From the NCBI GenBank assembly GCA_048013815.1, contig CM106586.1:1612001-1676000 (forward strand): 64,000 bases of DNA, in the 5' to 3' direction. This DNA is from Setoptus koraiensis. Its lineage: Eukaryota; Arthropoda. The translations under genes and the position numbers were made by a program. The notes beneath the pieces are model-generated. The model ran no database searches and was not told the DNA's origin. It saw only the letters and a program-made list of their open reading frames with translations. Position 1 is the first letter of the stretch. Each line of letters opens with the position of its first letter. Positions 11,001 through 26,000 of the stretch are shown here, in pieces.

Positions 11001-14000
11001 CCAGGAGGGCCAGCTTATGCAGCATAATTTGTGTTTGGCGTATCGTGGGCGCATGTGGCCGCACATGTGCCACATGTACATTGAGAAGCAAAAGAACCAT
11101 ATATCACAAGTTACACAACAAACGCTAGTTCGAAATTGGGTCCATCGCAGTTGGGGCCAGTGCAGCCGCTGCACCAATACATCTGAGTCCATGGCATAGC
11201 GTATTATGAAACGCGGGCCCAAAATAGAATTTGTTAGTGATCGTCGAAGATGCAATTTGTAATCTGTGAGCTCGAGGTTGTTTATGTTCCGGCTGATGGT
11301 TGTGGATACCACTTGTGTATGCATACTAATAATACCAAAAGTAATAATGTATGGTCGCTATGTCGCTGGCAAATTGCATTGTTGTTCCATTTTCAAGCAG
11401 TGTCTTAGATAGCATTGGGCAAATAATGGCCAGTAGTCTATGGCCAGAACCATTAATATGATAATCATCATTATGCTCATGATGACAATAGGAAAATTGT
11501 CATAATCATCATCGTTGTCGCAATCTTTCTTGTTTCGCTGTTGTGCATCACCGCCGCTATGTCACCATTATACGTTAATGTTGCTATTGTTTGCGAGGGA
11601 CAACGTAACAAAAATATATTAATATGTCAACTGTTTGGCCATGTGTGATACAATTGAATAGAGTCATAACATAATTTTCATCGCCGACTTGCTGGTCTCA
11701 CTTGGCGCTCGTAGTAATATTATTGATAGTATTGCCCCTACAACGACAAAAGGGCCAACACTGTGTAATGATCCCATGATTTCATTACGCCCGCTTCACA
11801 CAGCAATAATCATCTCGAGCACCCTCACACACACGCATTAGACACTCTACAGGGAATCTGTGTCGGAACAGTTACGTCATAACCATTAAATATTGTCCTC
11901 GTTTATGTATGTAGTGCGCATAGGTGTCCTTCATCACCATCTAAAGTGATGACAGCTACACATGACGATAAAATGACGACAATCCCCTCTGATGATACGT
12001 GATAATTTGTTTGTTTGTTGTGTGCACTACAGCAGCATTGTTGTGTGATAGTTTAGACAGCTATAGAGAGGCGCTAGTTAACAAAATTTAAGTGGGCAAC
12101 ACAACGCAACACAAACAACGTAAATGGCATGATACTATTGTGATACTCATGTTATGCGTTTGTATACATTTATTAATTGCTGTTGCTTCTGTGTTCTATG
12201 TGTTATATAACTCGAAAGTGACTCAACCAAAAAGGTCGTTAGCCTTTGCACTACTGTATGTTACACTGCTCTATGACACCATTATGCAACCATTAACTCT
12301 GTCTACCATCAAAGAGAAACTCTTCCATGATAACAGTTGATATATTATTATTGATCACCCTCTAATTGGGGGCCACATAGCTAGCAAAAGCTGAACAAAT
12401 TGCTATTCAAAATTGGTCAAATGGCCTAAAACTGATCGTCATGCTATTCAAGCATCATGTACAATATTTGATTGCAAGTCGATTATTATTCAATTTACAC
12501 GAGTCACTCCAATAATGAATGTACATGGATATGGTACATGGATGTACATAGATTGGACTGTAGGCATTAAACAATTATCCAAACTGGGAAAGCTTTTAAT
12601 TTGTCCATTTAGACATAAGTTGGCGTGATTGAAAACTTTGCCCTGGTCTTGAACCATACATGAATGTTGTGTATGTTCATCACATACTCATACTCATTTG
12701 GTTACTATTTGGAATTTGTTTGTTGCCGAGCTCGAATCATGTGTAGTAGTAGTTGACTTAATTATGCACAGTCACACTTTACTCGTTAGCTGTTCACATT
12801 TTTAGTGACAAGAGAGCTGTTGCTTGGCACTTCCTCTCTCCCATTACATAGCTCCTTGTTTGTTGCTAGCTAATGAAGAGCTATACACAGCTCGCCATCC
12901 AACAACAAACGAGTCCACTCTTGGCAGGCTCAACAAGACATTGTATTAGGCGGCAGCGGCGGCGGCGGCGCCAGCATTAGCAAATTGAAACTCTGAGAGA
13001 AACATGAATAAAAAATCAAGTTTAGAAAAGAAGCTGGACTAGTCGATGCTGGTGATTGACTGCCATTGTGGGATGCCCTCTGGCAAGTACAATCGCATAG
13101 AAAGCACTACAAACAAGATGTTTTAGTGATTATACATCTATCTCTTTCTCCGGCTAACTCTACATGCTAATTAACACATGGCCATGCAGACCGGCCATGT
13201 GTTAATCAACGGCGATAATAAATGCAAGCTTTCCTTTTTGGAGTTTGCTTCGATTTGCTAATTTTAAGGTCGTTGCGCTACTGTCACATAGACAGGAGAC
13301 TATTAGGGCCTTTATGTTGTCGCCGGCGTTGTCGTTGTTGCGCTGCAAGCGATTATACGACTTCGAGTGACTGACCCATGCGCCGGCGACAAAATGCTAT
13401 TCTAAATTGGCTCTGATATTAAAATGTGTGTGTGTGCCCCCTGCCGACTAGATGCCGGCCAGTGTCTAACTGCAGCGAGGCACACAAACCGCCAGCAAAC
13501 ATTATTATAATATTTGAATTCATTACACTTCTTTCTATCATCTATGTGTGTAATGGTATGCGGCTGGCGTGTTGCCGACGCAGCTGATGCAGTCTGACGT
13601 AATTTACCAAACTCGAATAATCTCGATCGACCTTCTACTCCGTAGCTGACCGCCACCGTCAGCCAACTTCCCCTTCTGTTTCGCTATTTGCGAAGCACTA
13701 CAACTAATTTCTGGCTCCATTTGCTCGCTGGCTCACCGGCTGGTCAGCTTGTATTAGTGCCAATTACTCAGCACATATGACTAGTGTTTCGAACTTGATT
13801 TTTCTGACTTGAGATTTTGCAAATATTCAATCCACACACACGCATTAAACTGGCGGCAATTTGAGTGACAGCCGTGTCAGAGCGAGGGCCTTTGTCTGGC
13901 TTGTTAGCTCACTGGTAGAGAGCATCATCGTCGGTTGTTGTTGTTACTGTTGGTCAACTGGCTTGCTGTTGGCCTAGTAGCCTTGCCAATGTTGATAATA

Positions 14001-17000
14001 ATAATCATAATATTTTAATGGCCATGTAAAAAGAATTTTGCCAGTGCCATCAGCAACAGCGACAGCAACGGTGGCAATGCCAGTCAAAAGAGCGTGTCCA
14101 CTTGGTGGCGGTTACCACTTTTTTAATTGATTTGCATAGCTGCGCTCTATTCAGTTGCTATCTCCACCATATAGATAGATACAGATAGAGAAAAAGCGGT
14201 CAGTCTATTCGGTGTCCATCACAGGTAGTCGATCTACCACTGTGTCGACTTTGATCTTTATTTAGTGGCTGCTGTTGTTGCAACGATAACCACCACGCTG
14301 ACGGTCAAGCTCGTCGACACACAGCGCAAGCGGCCAAGGAACTTGACTGTGGATAAATTTGGCCAACCATTTGCCCTCTAGTTGTCACTCATCTTTTCTA
14401 TGCAAAACGTTGTTGCCTTTGTTGCTGTTGTTGTGGTTGCTGTTGTTGTTGCTGTCGTTGTTGTTGTTGTTGTTGCTACTGTTGTTGCTGTCCTGCCCGA
14501 CAAACGCTTAACAATATTCATTCATCGGTCTGTTACAAGCATTTTGTGGGTTCACCTGACACACCGACACACAGGTGATGTAAGCAGTTTAACATGCAGT
14601 AGAGAGAAAGTTGATGCTGGCGAGCTTGTTGTCGGTCGTCAGTCAGCCATTGAATGCGGCCATGTTTAGCGGCGTGTTAGCAGGCCACCGCCATTGCACA
14701 TTAAGCGCATGAGAGCGAAGATGTATTTTCTAGCTTCGAGCTAGACAGTATTTAACGGTAGCACAACAACGCTGTATAAGTGTAAAAATGTAGCTGTTAT
14801 TTTGCCGTTGCTGCTGCTGTATTCTGCTCACATCTAACAGCACACCTCTCACATCTCAATCGTAGCTATCGATTGCCAGATTGGATAACTTGGCTTGCTT
14901 GTGCCCATGTTAACAATGCAAAAGTCAAGCGCGCCAGCACGACCGATGGGCCATCGCCGGCCGGCCCGCCATCCATTCATTTTGGCTAGCTCGCTGTGCA
15001 TCAACTGCGTTTCTCGAATTGCCCATTTTACCGATTAAAGATTACAGATTACGCGCACTCAGTTGGCACTTCCTTTTCTCTCTCTCTCTCGCCCTGTCTA
15101 CTCTTATATTTCTTTTGACTACTTGGTCGTCGGGGGTGTGCGAGCCGCACACCCTGTCATTATGTGTTTGGTCTTGGGTAGACACCGCTCACTTGTTGAT
15201 TGCGACCAGCGACTCGTCACTGAAATTCTGCTCTCTTTCAGATACGATACATGCGATGTTGACCTTGGACCTGTGATACTGTCTATACATGTGTTGTTGT
15301 TGTTGTTGAGAGCCAAGCAGCATTTTGATAATGAGCAACAGTAAGATGCAACAACAGCAGCAGCAACAGCAAGGCATTTGTTGGAATAAACTCATTTATC
15401 AGATTCAAAGGATGAAAACAATTACAACTGTAATCAGCATGTTATGATCTCTGATCGCATAACAACAAATCTGTTTTCGGTTGCAGTTTCTTTGCATCTT
15501 CTTGCCTTCGCATTCCTTTGCGCTCGTTTCGTTGTTGGGTTTGCTTTGTTGCGAACATATGAATATATTTCATGCTAGTCAACATAGTTTCCATTAGCTA
15601 CTCTCATTCAGCTAGCCAGCCAGCCAGTTCAGTTAGCTAGTCGGCCGGTTAGTGGCAAAGATAGCAATCTAAATAGCTACTCAACTTGCAGCCAGCAGTA
15701 CTTTGGGTTCTTATTTAGGTTAGAGGAGGCAACATGATCGACATGATTGAGTAAATAGAGGCATTTGTGACTTGTTGTGTTTGTTGCTGCTACCATCATA
15801 CCTGAGACATGAGATGTGTGTTTCTCTGATGATGATTATAGCACATCATTTGTTCTCGTTCTCGTTGTTTTGTTGATGTTGTCAGATGTTGTATAGAGTA
15901 ACACAGCAGCAAATTGATTCATTGATACTGTTTGTTTGTTCCTGTAGAGCACAAACCAAACAAAATCATATTGTTTGCCCATCATTATTATCATGGGCCA
16001 AAATTACATCATGAGCGCCATAGAGAGCCGGTCGTGTTTTCAGCTTGTTGTTGTGTATTGTACGTCAGAGGTAGTTTTGTGTTTGTCTTCGTGTGTGTCC
16101 TCTTTATGCCGGCAACAACAACAGCAGCAGCATTTAGACAAGCATTGAAACATTTTGGCAACAGCATACCCACTGATTAAACAAAGAGTTACTTGCCCCT
16201 ACACTGAGAGCCAGTGTGTGGTAGTTTCAGCTACACGCCGCCATGACCTAATAATAATGGCATGATGAATTAATGTACTTTTATTTTATACTTTATGCTG
16301 TTTCTTGTTGCCTTTTATATCATATATCACTCAACATAAAACACTGACAAACCGCAACAACCACAACACAACAGCAACATCGATTCAGACAACATTGTGC
16401 CTTATAAATCGCTATACTATCTATCGCTTCCTTTACATTGTCCTCTATTTCTGACAGTTCGCTTTCTGTCTAATAGACAATGTCCAATGTAGACAGAAAG
16501 TGCCAGTTGTGTGCCGGTGTTGGTAACCACGGCAACGTTATAAATTTTCAGCTGTTAGGTGGCACTTTTGAACGGCGCGACCTTGAGCCGTGTGTGTATG
16601 CATTTTTATTATTATATCTTGTGGCCACACTCAACACACATATATGAATATATAAATAAGCATTTATGGTGCGCTGATTGCATAACAACAACAACAACAA
16701 CTACGACGCCATAACAACTATGGCGTTGGCGTTGCCTGTAACAACAGTTGCACCACAATTGCAACAATGCCCTTGATCGCAGGCGTGACCAAAATTTGCT
16801 GTTGGCTTTTTGTCTGCTCTTACTCAGCCATCTTATCTTCTTCTAGCTCATTTATTTATTGTTGTTTATCATGCCGCCTGCCTGTGTGCTGACCGGCCAA
16901 AGAAACAACCGAAAACTGACCAAAGAATTGACCAAAAAACCGAGGCGTCGCAGAATCGGAGAAGGGCGAACAAGCGAAGAAAGAGAAACTCTGGCGATAA

Positions 17001-20000
17001 TAGATGCGCCGAACGGGCACCGTTGACCAGATTGTGTCGCCATTGTTGGTTCTCTCTCTGGGTCGCTGGTCACGCCTCGCTCTTCTTCGCGTTCTCGCCT
17101 AATTTTTTTGTCGACTCAGCAACTTAACAACAGGCCAACTTTGGCCCCACTGCAAACTGACTGCGCTAATTTTATCCTTCTGTCGGACCGAGCCAAGCTA
17201 AACTTAACTCAACTGTTTCTTTTTGTTCAGCAGTGCCTTTATCCTGGCACAAGTTTCTTTTTATTAGCGAACACACAACGAACAGACACAAATTATCTCT
17301 GGGCGTCAGCCCTATATACATGTTGCTGTTTGAATACACTGCTCTCGGCTCATTAGCTCACTGGCCGGCTGCTGACGAAAGTATCATAACGGGTTGGCCT
17401 TGTTCAACACCAACCATCATGTCCAGCTCACAAGCTCACAAGCTCACATGCTCACATGCTCACTAACTCACTAGCTCACTAGCAGACATGCTCGCTAGCT
17501 CAACGAGAGTAATGATGCGCTCGTTGAGCCAGTCGGCAAATGACGTAACAGCGATGCTCGTTAGGGGTAAAAGTGCTCACGTTAGTGTGTGCTGTTAGCT
17601 GGCTAAAATAGCCAAACAACAAGTTGGAGAGGCCGAGAATAAAAAGTGCAAAGCGAAAAGAAGAAGCCCATTAGTGATTAGAGCACATTAACGAGCCAAC
17701 CTGATGATGATAGCACCTTCTTTTGCATAAACAATACACAACATACGGCCAGATATGTGTTTGTGTGTGTATGTTGGTTGTTGTTATTTTTTAATGAACA
17801 CCACAGACTTGCGCCCACTCACCCGAATCGGCAACCTTGATAATTTTTCTGTCTCTATATATACACTTACCATTTTATGTTCGCCTAAGCACTATATTTA
17901 ACACGGCAACATGATGCTCATTTATATATCTTGTCCAGCGTATTACATGTTGGCAAATGAGAGAACGTTTGCGTCAAAGTTGTTGTTGGTTAATTAGAAT
18001 TGGAGAATTGATCTCATCATCTCACCTCCTTTATCAACGCGAATCTGCGTGTGTTTGCGGCCACTCATAAATCATGTGTAGCCATGCGAATGATGTTGCC
18101 CATAAACATATGATGTGCGCTCGATGAGCGAACAGCAACTTGCTGGCAGCTCGCTTCGCAACGATCAACCAGGTCCCGAACTGGCCAGTGGTCAGTGTGT
18201 CTTTGTATTGTCCAACCGGCTGCTTGGCTCGCTGGCTGCCAACAAGAATCGATCATCAGAGAGGGAGAGAGTCCGGCCACATTTCTATCTGTTAATGTTA
18301 GATTGCTTTCCTCTCTGCAGTTTGTAGCAAACGGGGGGAGGGCGAAATATGTCGAAGAATCGAGACCAGCAGCCCTCTGGCTGAAGGCGATAATTTTCGC
18401 AAATCACCGCATGTGATCTAATCTGATCTGATTGGTCGCAAGCTGCTGCTAATGCCGCCGCTGGTATTACACTGCTGTATTAACCAATTCTGTAGCAACC
18501 TGTTGATTCATGTCTCATTCACGGACCTGTTTCTATCTTGTGTGTCTCTCGTTGTTTGTGCATGTGTCAAAATGAAGGCGAAAGAACGAGAGAGCCAGAG
18601 AATGAGCGAGAGCCAGAAAGGGGAAATCGATCGGTGATTGCGAGATCAAATTTATCATGTCAATTAGTATTGTCTACACCAAGTGATATTGGCCATGGTG
18701 CGCGCGTCCGCGAACCGTCACCGCTAATGTTGCTCACGTAAGACACGACGATTGGCCCATGTATGTAACTGTTGTATGTTTCATCAGGTTCCTGCATTCG
18801 TTAATTTCCGATTCCAATACGCCTGTCAGTGACAGCGAGAGAGAGATGTTGATTGATTTGAGCAAAACACACACAGAAACATAAATTAAGACCAATTTTC
18901 ACTCACACACACACAGAGGAAACATCACATTTTCACAAGAAAAGTAACAGTAATTTCTACAACAGGCCGACATGACACATTTTCTCTATCTAGACATTTG
19001 TCTGACAACTGGCGTTAGTTGATGGTGGCACATCCTGATTATTATTTGAATCACTGACTCAATCGATGAGTGCAATTCCAACGATAAGATCACTATGGCA
19101 ACAAACTGGCTAGCTAGCTTTAAAATGGGGTAGGCCAATTGAATTAAGATACTTATCAATAGTTATCATTTGATGTGTGTTGTTTTCCTGTCGGCTGAAC
19201 GCCGCATATACACATTAAACACAGCGCCGGTTTTTTTTTGTTTTTGTGTTTATCGCCAATTGCAGCTTTGTTTTTACTTACTTTTAAGCTTTTCAACATC
19301 AATGTGCCAACTTCAAACACACTAGCTGTGATTGGCTGGCGTGTCGAGAAGCCGTCAAACGCAACTAAAGATATCAATCGCTTGTGCACATTGATTGCAA
19401 ATGGACACTGCCATTTGCTTGGCTAACCCGCATCAATCATGTAGCTGTAGGCCTAGTGTTTGACGACTGCCACAGCCACGATGACGCCGACCTTAATTGA
19501 ATTAATTAGAAGCAAGAGTTAAAAGAAAGTGGCTGCTCAACTAGCCTGCCCGTCGTTGCTTGGTCATTGTTGTGAGTCCTCGGCATCATTTGAATAGCTC
19601 CCTTGGTCACTGGCGGCACTAACAACAGCAACGGCAACATCAACAGAAATAGCAGCCACTGACAGCAACGCCTAGTCGTTTCCTGTGAGATTCAGCCATG
19701 CCAATGGTCATTTTGTTGTTTCTGTTGCAGTTGTGTCCATGCAGCTAGCGTGAGCCTTAATTAAGGGCTCGAATGAGGATGACCAGTTTGTTGTTGTTGG
19801 GCAACTCTCTCTCTCTCAGCAGCATCACCTTTGTTGGGGAGCATCGTGTGTGCTGGTCTCGGTGCAGCAGCAACAACAAGTTGTTTAATTGCCAGTTAAA
19901 CTTCAGGCCAAGAAGAAGAGGAGCTTGTTAGCTGATTAGAGTGGACTCTGAACTATTATTTCTTTAGTGGCTCTTCTTCTTATTCTCTCTCTCTCTCTCT

Positions 20001-23000
20001 CTCTCTCAGATAATAAGGAGCATTGCCTTGCTGGCCACTGATCTTTCTCACTCTCTCATTATAATCTGCATCTGCACACTCTAAAAGATTAACGGGCCGA
20101 ATAACGTGGAGACGTTGTTGTTCTACTGCGGAGAACAACAACACCAGCAAGAATAATAAGAAGAAAAGAACTTGATGTAGAACAGTGCCTAGTCACACCG
20201 ACATATCTCTATATCTATCTTCTGACCAATAATTGTAACTCTAAATAGTAGCGCCACTACAAGGGTCACCTGGCCAAGAAAATCATATCATCGCGCTTAG
20301 ACACGATGATGATGATGTTTCTATTGCTCGAACTCACACTCACACTCGAACACTCAAGCTGGCAATTGTTGTTAGAGAATTACCGTCAGATTGTTTGAAT
20401 GAAGGATGCTCTTCGTTTTTTGCCTCCCTTTCGCCACTTGTCTTGAATAGTTTGTTCGTTAGAGATTTCATCATTATTGTGCTATTAGTGAGTTTTATGT
20501 TGCTGCTGCCTAAGAGTGTTGCATCTCTCGTCGTCGTCATCGTCGGTCTCATTGATCGTCGGTCTCATCGGGATAACACCAAGAAGAAATAAATAGAATA
20601 AAATGAAATGAAATAAAATAAAACAAAATAAAAGAATAATTCTAATCAGCGCGCCAGCGAATTGCATCCTCGTTTCGAGTCCCGGCGAATAGCTTCGATT
20701 AATCAAGCTGGCCACAAGCGCAACATGTTGCTCACTCTTCTTTTATCTCAGCATAAGCTAGATTATGAACTCACCCTGGCTCTCTGCAGCTCAGCTAAAC
20801 TCACCTCACCTATCCTCGCCTCGCCTTGCCTCACCTTACATGATGAGTCTGCCTCATCGCGCATCTTCTCAATCAAGCCCACTTATTGCCAAGTTGTTAC
20901 CGCCGCTGTAATCAATTCCGCCGTTCTATGGCCCGTTACTCCGACGCTTCTTTTTCACTTGCAACGTTGGTTTGGCCGCGCCGGCTCGCTTGCAAGCCAG
21001 ACAAGACGCCACTTACCCTAGGGTCAACATTATTGCCAATTTCACCTGTTGTTGATGTTCTTTGTGTGCTTGTTCTGTTTTCGATCGCCACTAACGGGCC
21101 ACTTCTAAGTATAGTAAGTCAGTGAGTATTACACATGTTTGCAACAGCTATGATCAAGCAACAACAACAACCACAGAGATATGATTTACATTGGTTAAAG
21201 CTGGCTGCTTTCGGCCATTGAGCGGCTTATGAGTTTCTTATTTATTTGCTACATAATCTCTTTGTGAGACGACAACGACGACGACTCACACTGACCACTG
21301 CTGTCTGTCTTGCTATCATCGACATCATCTAAGCGAGCAAGTTTTACATAAATCGTCTGTCGTCTGTCGGTTGTTGTTGCCGTTGTTAGTGTAGCTGTTG
21401 GTGATGCCATTAGTCGGCTGTATGAGTAGTGGTCATTTCAGAAAGGAAATGTCTGTCTGTCTGTCTGTCGTTGGTGCCACCCACCGCAAACGACAACACC
21501 GATAAAAAGCCTTATCAGTGTCTATCTGTTGTTGGCCACACATTGAACCACCCATTGAACGGAAGCGCAGTGTTTACTTTCTCTTAATTGATCTTACTTG
21601 TTAGTTGTTGTTGTCGTTGTTATTGCGCATGATGAATAGCATCATTTGCGCTAATGACTAATATGATCCGTTGAATAATCATAAGCCGATCGCTGGCAAA
21701 CGATCAACGCAATATGGTAGCCGAGCTTAAACAAGATCCATCTTTTCCTCTGGCGGTGCACTTGTTGCTTGTTGTTTAGGTATTTGCAGATCATCATTAT
21801 TATCACCATTAGAGACTAATTTCTGCACACATATTCACGAATGAACGTCGTCAGTGTGTCGAGCTGAGCACAAACAGTAGTTAACTAAGGGATAAATCAG
21901 GTTTGATAGATGCATTTGATCGAGTGTGACAAAGAGCAATTTTATCTAGGTTGCGCACAACATCGCCTCTCTAGTTATTCATACCACTACGTATATTAAG
22001 ATAATGTGTCTAATGTTGTGTATGTTGGCCAGCAACAGCAACAGCAAAACTAACACCATACAGGACTAATGCCAATAGTAATAAACAACAACCTGTTCGT
22101 CGTCGTGATGTTTACATCATCAGTCTTGATACATCTCACGCGCGCCGCTTGACGTTCTCAATTCAGCTGTTTGTGAGCCAATAAATGATTAATCTTGCCA
22201 CTCATCCCACAACTATTATTCTCTTACCGCTGGCATTCTGCTCGCTTGCTGTGCATCCATTATTCAGTGGTCGTAATCTGCACTAAAGTATCATTGCCGA
22301 TACACCAAGTGCAGTTGTTGTTGTCGTTGCTAACGTTAATCTTAATCTCAATGTTATTGTTTAGCTTATTTAGTTGTCTAGTTAGAGTTTGCTAGTTTCC
22401 TATCACTATATGCACTGGCTATCGCGGCACTTGTATACGCAGCATAAACATCATTTGCGCCATCGAGCTGCTGCATCCATCGAGCTTCGAACAGCTTTTG
22501 ATATTTTGATCTCTCTTATTCTTGAATTTACATAATAAATATTAATGCGCTTTTGTGTGTGTATAATTATGAAGATGACCAAGTTGTCGGTCTGTCTATT
22601 CTTCTCCATTTATGTTATAACTGGTCATTCGGAATCTACAAACAAACAAACGAGCAAACACAAACTTGCATTGACTCCTCCTGTTTCGTTCACTTATCGT
22701 GTTTGTGTGTGTGTGTTTGTTACACTTGTCTCTTGATACATTTGTGTTGTCTGGCCATTCGAGTTACACTGTCTGTCCAAACAAGCCAACAGACAACAAC
22801 AACAAGTGCCTCTCAATAAAAGTGATGCACTCCACAGCTAGAGGAAGTTTGCCGCCTCAAGCTGCGGCTCGATGCCATTGCCTGTGAGAGCATCATCAAC
22901 AAATCAAGATCAAGATACCAGCAATATAACTGTAAAGCGCTATACTGGCTCGACAGTTATTTATGTATGCTCACGAATTACTATATAACGTATGTATAAC

Positions 23001-26000
23001 GTTGTTCCACTTTACTTGTTTGTTGTCGTGGTATCTATAATTTTGTTTCAAAGTGGTTCTCGCCTAGTTGTTGCTGTCCGATGCCAACAACATTGCAAAA
23101 CGAAAAACAACACCGAGCCAATGTTTGCTTTCATCTTGTCCCTCTCAAGTGTTGTTGTTGTTGTTGTTGCCGCTGATGTTGTCTATGCAAATTATCAAAT
23201 TGCTCACACAACTTATGTGAAAACCAATTGATGTTTTTGCAACAGTCTTGTCGCGCCAACATTCATGCCACTTTGCATAAATGCTGCCAACTGCGCTTTG
23301 TGTGTCTGCCCAGATCGCCTGTCTTAACATTCGAATGGGCCCATTGAGAGCACCGCGAGAGAAATCAAATTTGCCACTTAATGTCCAGTTTGTCGGGCCT
23401 TACGGTGCCTATGTTTACCTAGTGTCTTATTGATACTCCTACAACAGCAACTTGTTGCGCTCTCCGTTGCTTGTTTTGCTGCAACGGCACACCATGGGCC
23501 AGGCTAAGCGAACAATTATCTCATGAGAGCTGTTGCATCTCATTTTTAAGCCAGATATTCATTAGTGAGTGAAACGAAATTGCGTTCATACCTTCGCCAA
23601 TTTCGCAATTTGTGAGTCGAGGTTTGTGTGTTTGCGTCGGAATCGGCCGCTTCGAAATCATTATTGGTTTATGGCGGCAGGTGCTATTATTATTGAGCAG
23701 CAATCGCTTGTGTTTAAGGCGTTTAGGGCGAAACATTTCGCACATTTGACACACATCCCGGTACCAACAGACACATGACCAGCAACAAGTGTTGGCACAA
23801 TAATCGCTCTGGGAAACTCGCCAACTCTCGCCGATTCTTTGCGCCAACCTATTTGTGTGAGTGTTTGTAGAAGTCAATCTATTCACTCCCCCGTTTGGGC
23901 TATTATTATAACTTGAGAAGTAATTAGAGTCGATTGCTCGTTTCTCATTTTTCTCTGTTTGTTTGTTTGTTTGTGTTCACTGGCGATCATGTGTAAATCG
24001 ATTCCTCTTCTTCTTCCAATCCATTGCTGGTTGGTCCATTGCGAGTCGACTATTGACAATTGAGAGCCAACTATCAACAATTGAGAGTCAACTATCAAGA
24101 ATTGAGAGTCGGGGTTTTGTCACGACGAATATGAAATATGCTGCATTATGTCTATTCGCCTCTCGTCTGATATTATTCGACATTTAGCACACAACAACAT
24201 CAGCAACAACAACAGCGACCTCGATGATGCCTCGCTCTCGGGTTACTTGACTGCCAGAACTCTACATGTTTGCTTTGTTTGCCTGCAAGATGTCTCAGAG
24301 TTTTCTTTGAGTCGCTAAAACAATAAGCTGTGTCATTTGTGTCCTCTCTTTCCCTCTTAACAGCCCATTGCTATTCAGCAAATATTTGCCTGCTTAAATA
24401 TGGAAACTCGACAACAATACTGGCAAATCCTCGCAGCATCACGGGACTGTTTGCCCGAATCGATATTATCATTTGATGAGCCGAAAGCTAATGAGTTTGC
24501 CGTGCAACGACAAGCTGTGTGTGTGTGTGTGTGTGTGTTGTGAGTAGTCAGTCAATCATCAAGACTCCTTAAAAAAGGCATTTCAGTAACTAGAGTCTAG
24601 TTAAACTTAATCAGCGACAAGCCAAGAATTAGCTTTGTTGGGGTCGTTGTCAGACGGAGCCAGAGGAGTGTGCCATTATTCAAAGAGCAAAGCTCTTAAA
24701 TTAGCGAACAATTTTATTATTTATCCGCCAGTGTATTACAACGGCCGACAGGCCGCTAATAACTAAACAGAGTCAATATTTACCGGCAACAAAGACAATT
24801 GTTGCGATTGTGTTTCGCCGAAAAGTTTGTGTGCTTTTCTCATACTTGCCTCGCGCTGTTCGGATGGGGCGCTGAATTGTTGGCGCGGTCACTCGGCTGC
24901 AACTGTTATCATTTCATGGTGAGACCGTGTCCAGCTCACCATCTCACCTGGCTCAGCTTGCGCCACCAGTGGCCACCTTTGTAAGCCTCTCGGTCTGTCA
25001 CACACACACTGTTGGAATACGACGGACACGGTGAGCTAGGTGAACTCTCAGATATCATTTCAGTCAGATGATCATGTGAGTCAGCTGATCGGTGTGAGTC
25101 AGATCTGCAAAATAGACGACCCATTAGAGAAAAACTGCACACATTACAGTTATGCTCACTTGGGCCGGCTTCTGAGTGCCTCTGACAAGTCAGCTGACTT
25201 GCGAGCTTCCAAATACAATCAGTGTATTCCAAATAAGATCAGCGTATTCCAAATACAATCAGTGTGGGCAACAAGCTAGTATCAGTTACATAATCATGAT
25301 CGAGTTGTGCGTCTGGCTATTGTTGTCGTTTGTTCGATTCGAAGGTTGCAAATTGATGGTTTATTTGACGCTCACACTCTAAAGTTATCGACTCAATGGT
25401 GACTATCATTTTATTTGTTGTGCTAGTTGTCAATTGTGCGTCACTTATTGTCGGCGTGGTTATTACTGTTGTTGTTGCCGTTGTTGTTGCTGTTGTTGTT
25501 GCTGGTGCCGGTGTTGTTGCGGCCACCTGTCACAGCAACAACAGCGCAACTGCCACCACCCAATTGTCGCTATTTAATACAATATATCACCAGCAGACAG
25601 GCCAGCCAGCCAGCCAGCAAAGTGGTCATGCCAGTCACAAAAGAGTCTATGTGTGTGCCAGACGATATCTCACATTATTACATCATGCCAGTGTGATATT
25701 ATCAATATGTTTGGGCTAGCAGCACACGAGCGATTGCCGCTTGCCCGCTTAACGGTGCTCGCTCGGTTAGCCTGTTAGTTGCAATCCGAAAGCGAGTTTG
25801 TGTGTGCGAGAGTATGAGCGAGTAAATTCGAAGAAAGTGCGGATAGCAAACCGTTGTTATTTTATCAATATCAATCAATTGTTTGTGTTCAATTGTTGTG
25901 TTTGCCACTCGCTGCCACCAGAGTGCTAATATGCTGATACATGTGATTATGGCATTATGAAAGCCAGCCAGCCAACAGTGAAACACTATACACCAGTTAT

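Noticed and set aside
12092-12340. 82-codon ORF with a hydrophobic stretch ([20 protein letters not shown])
   Set aside because: No ATG start, no homology that I recognise, AT-rich intronic context; likely chance.
14382-14669. 95-codon Val/Ala-rich ORF
   Set aside because: It is produced by the GTT/GCT trinucleotide repeat and has no domain outside the repeat.
20672-20695. tRNA B-box-like TTTCGAGTCCC
   Set aside because: No matching T-stem, acceptor stem or A box could be drawn around it.
22545-22736. Small ORF with a signal-peptide-like start ([17 protein letters not shown])
   Set aside because: Ends in repeat-encoded Val/Cys, no donor that leads to a convincing next exon, and lies within the GAS2 intron.
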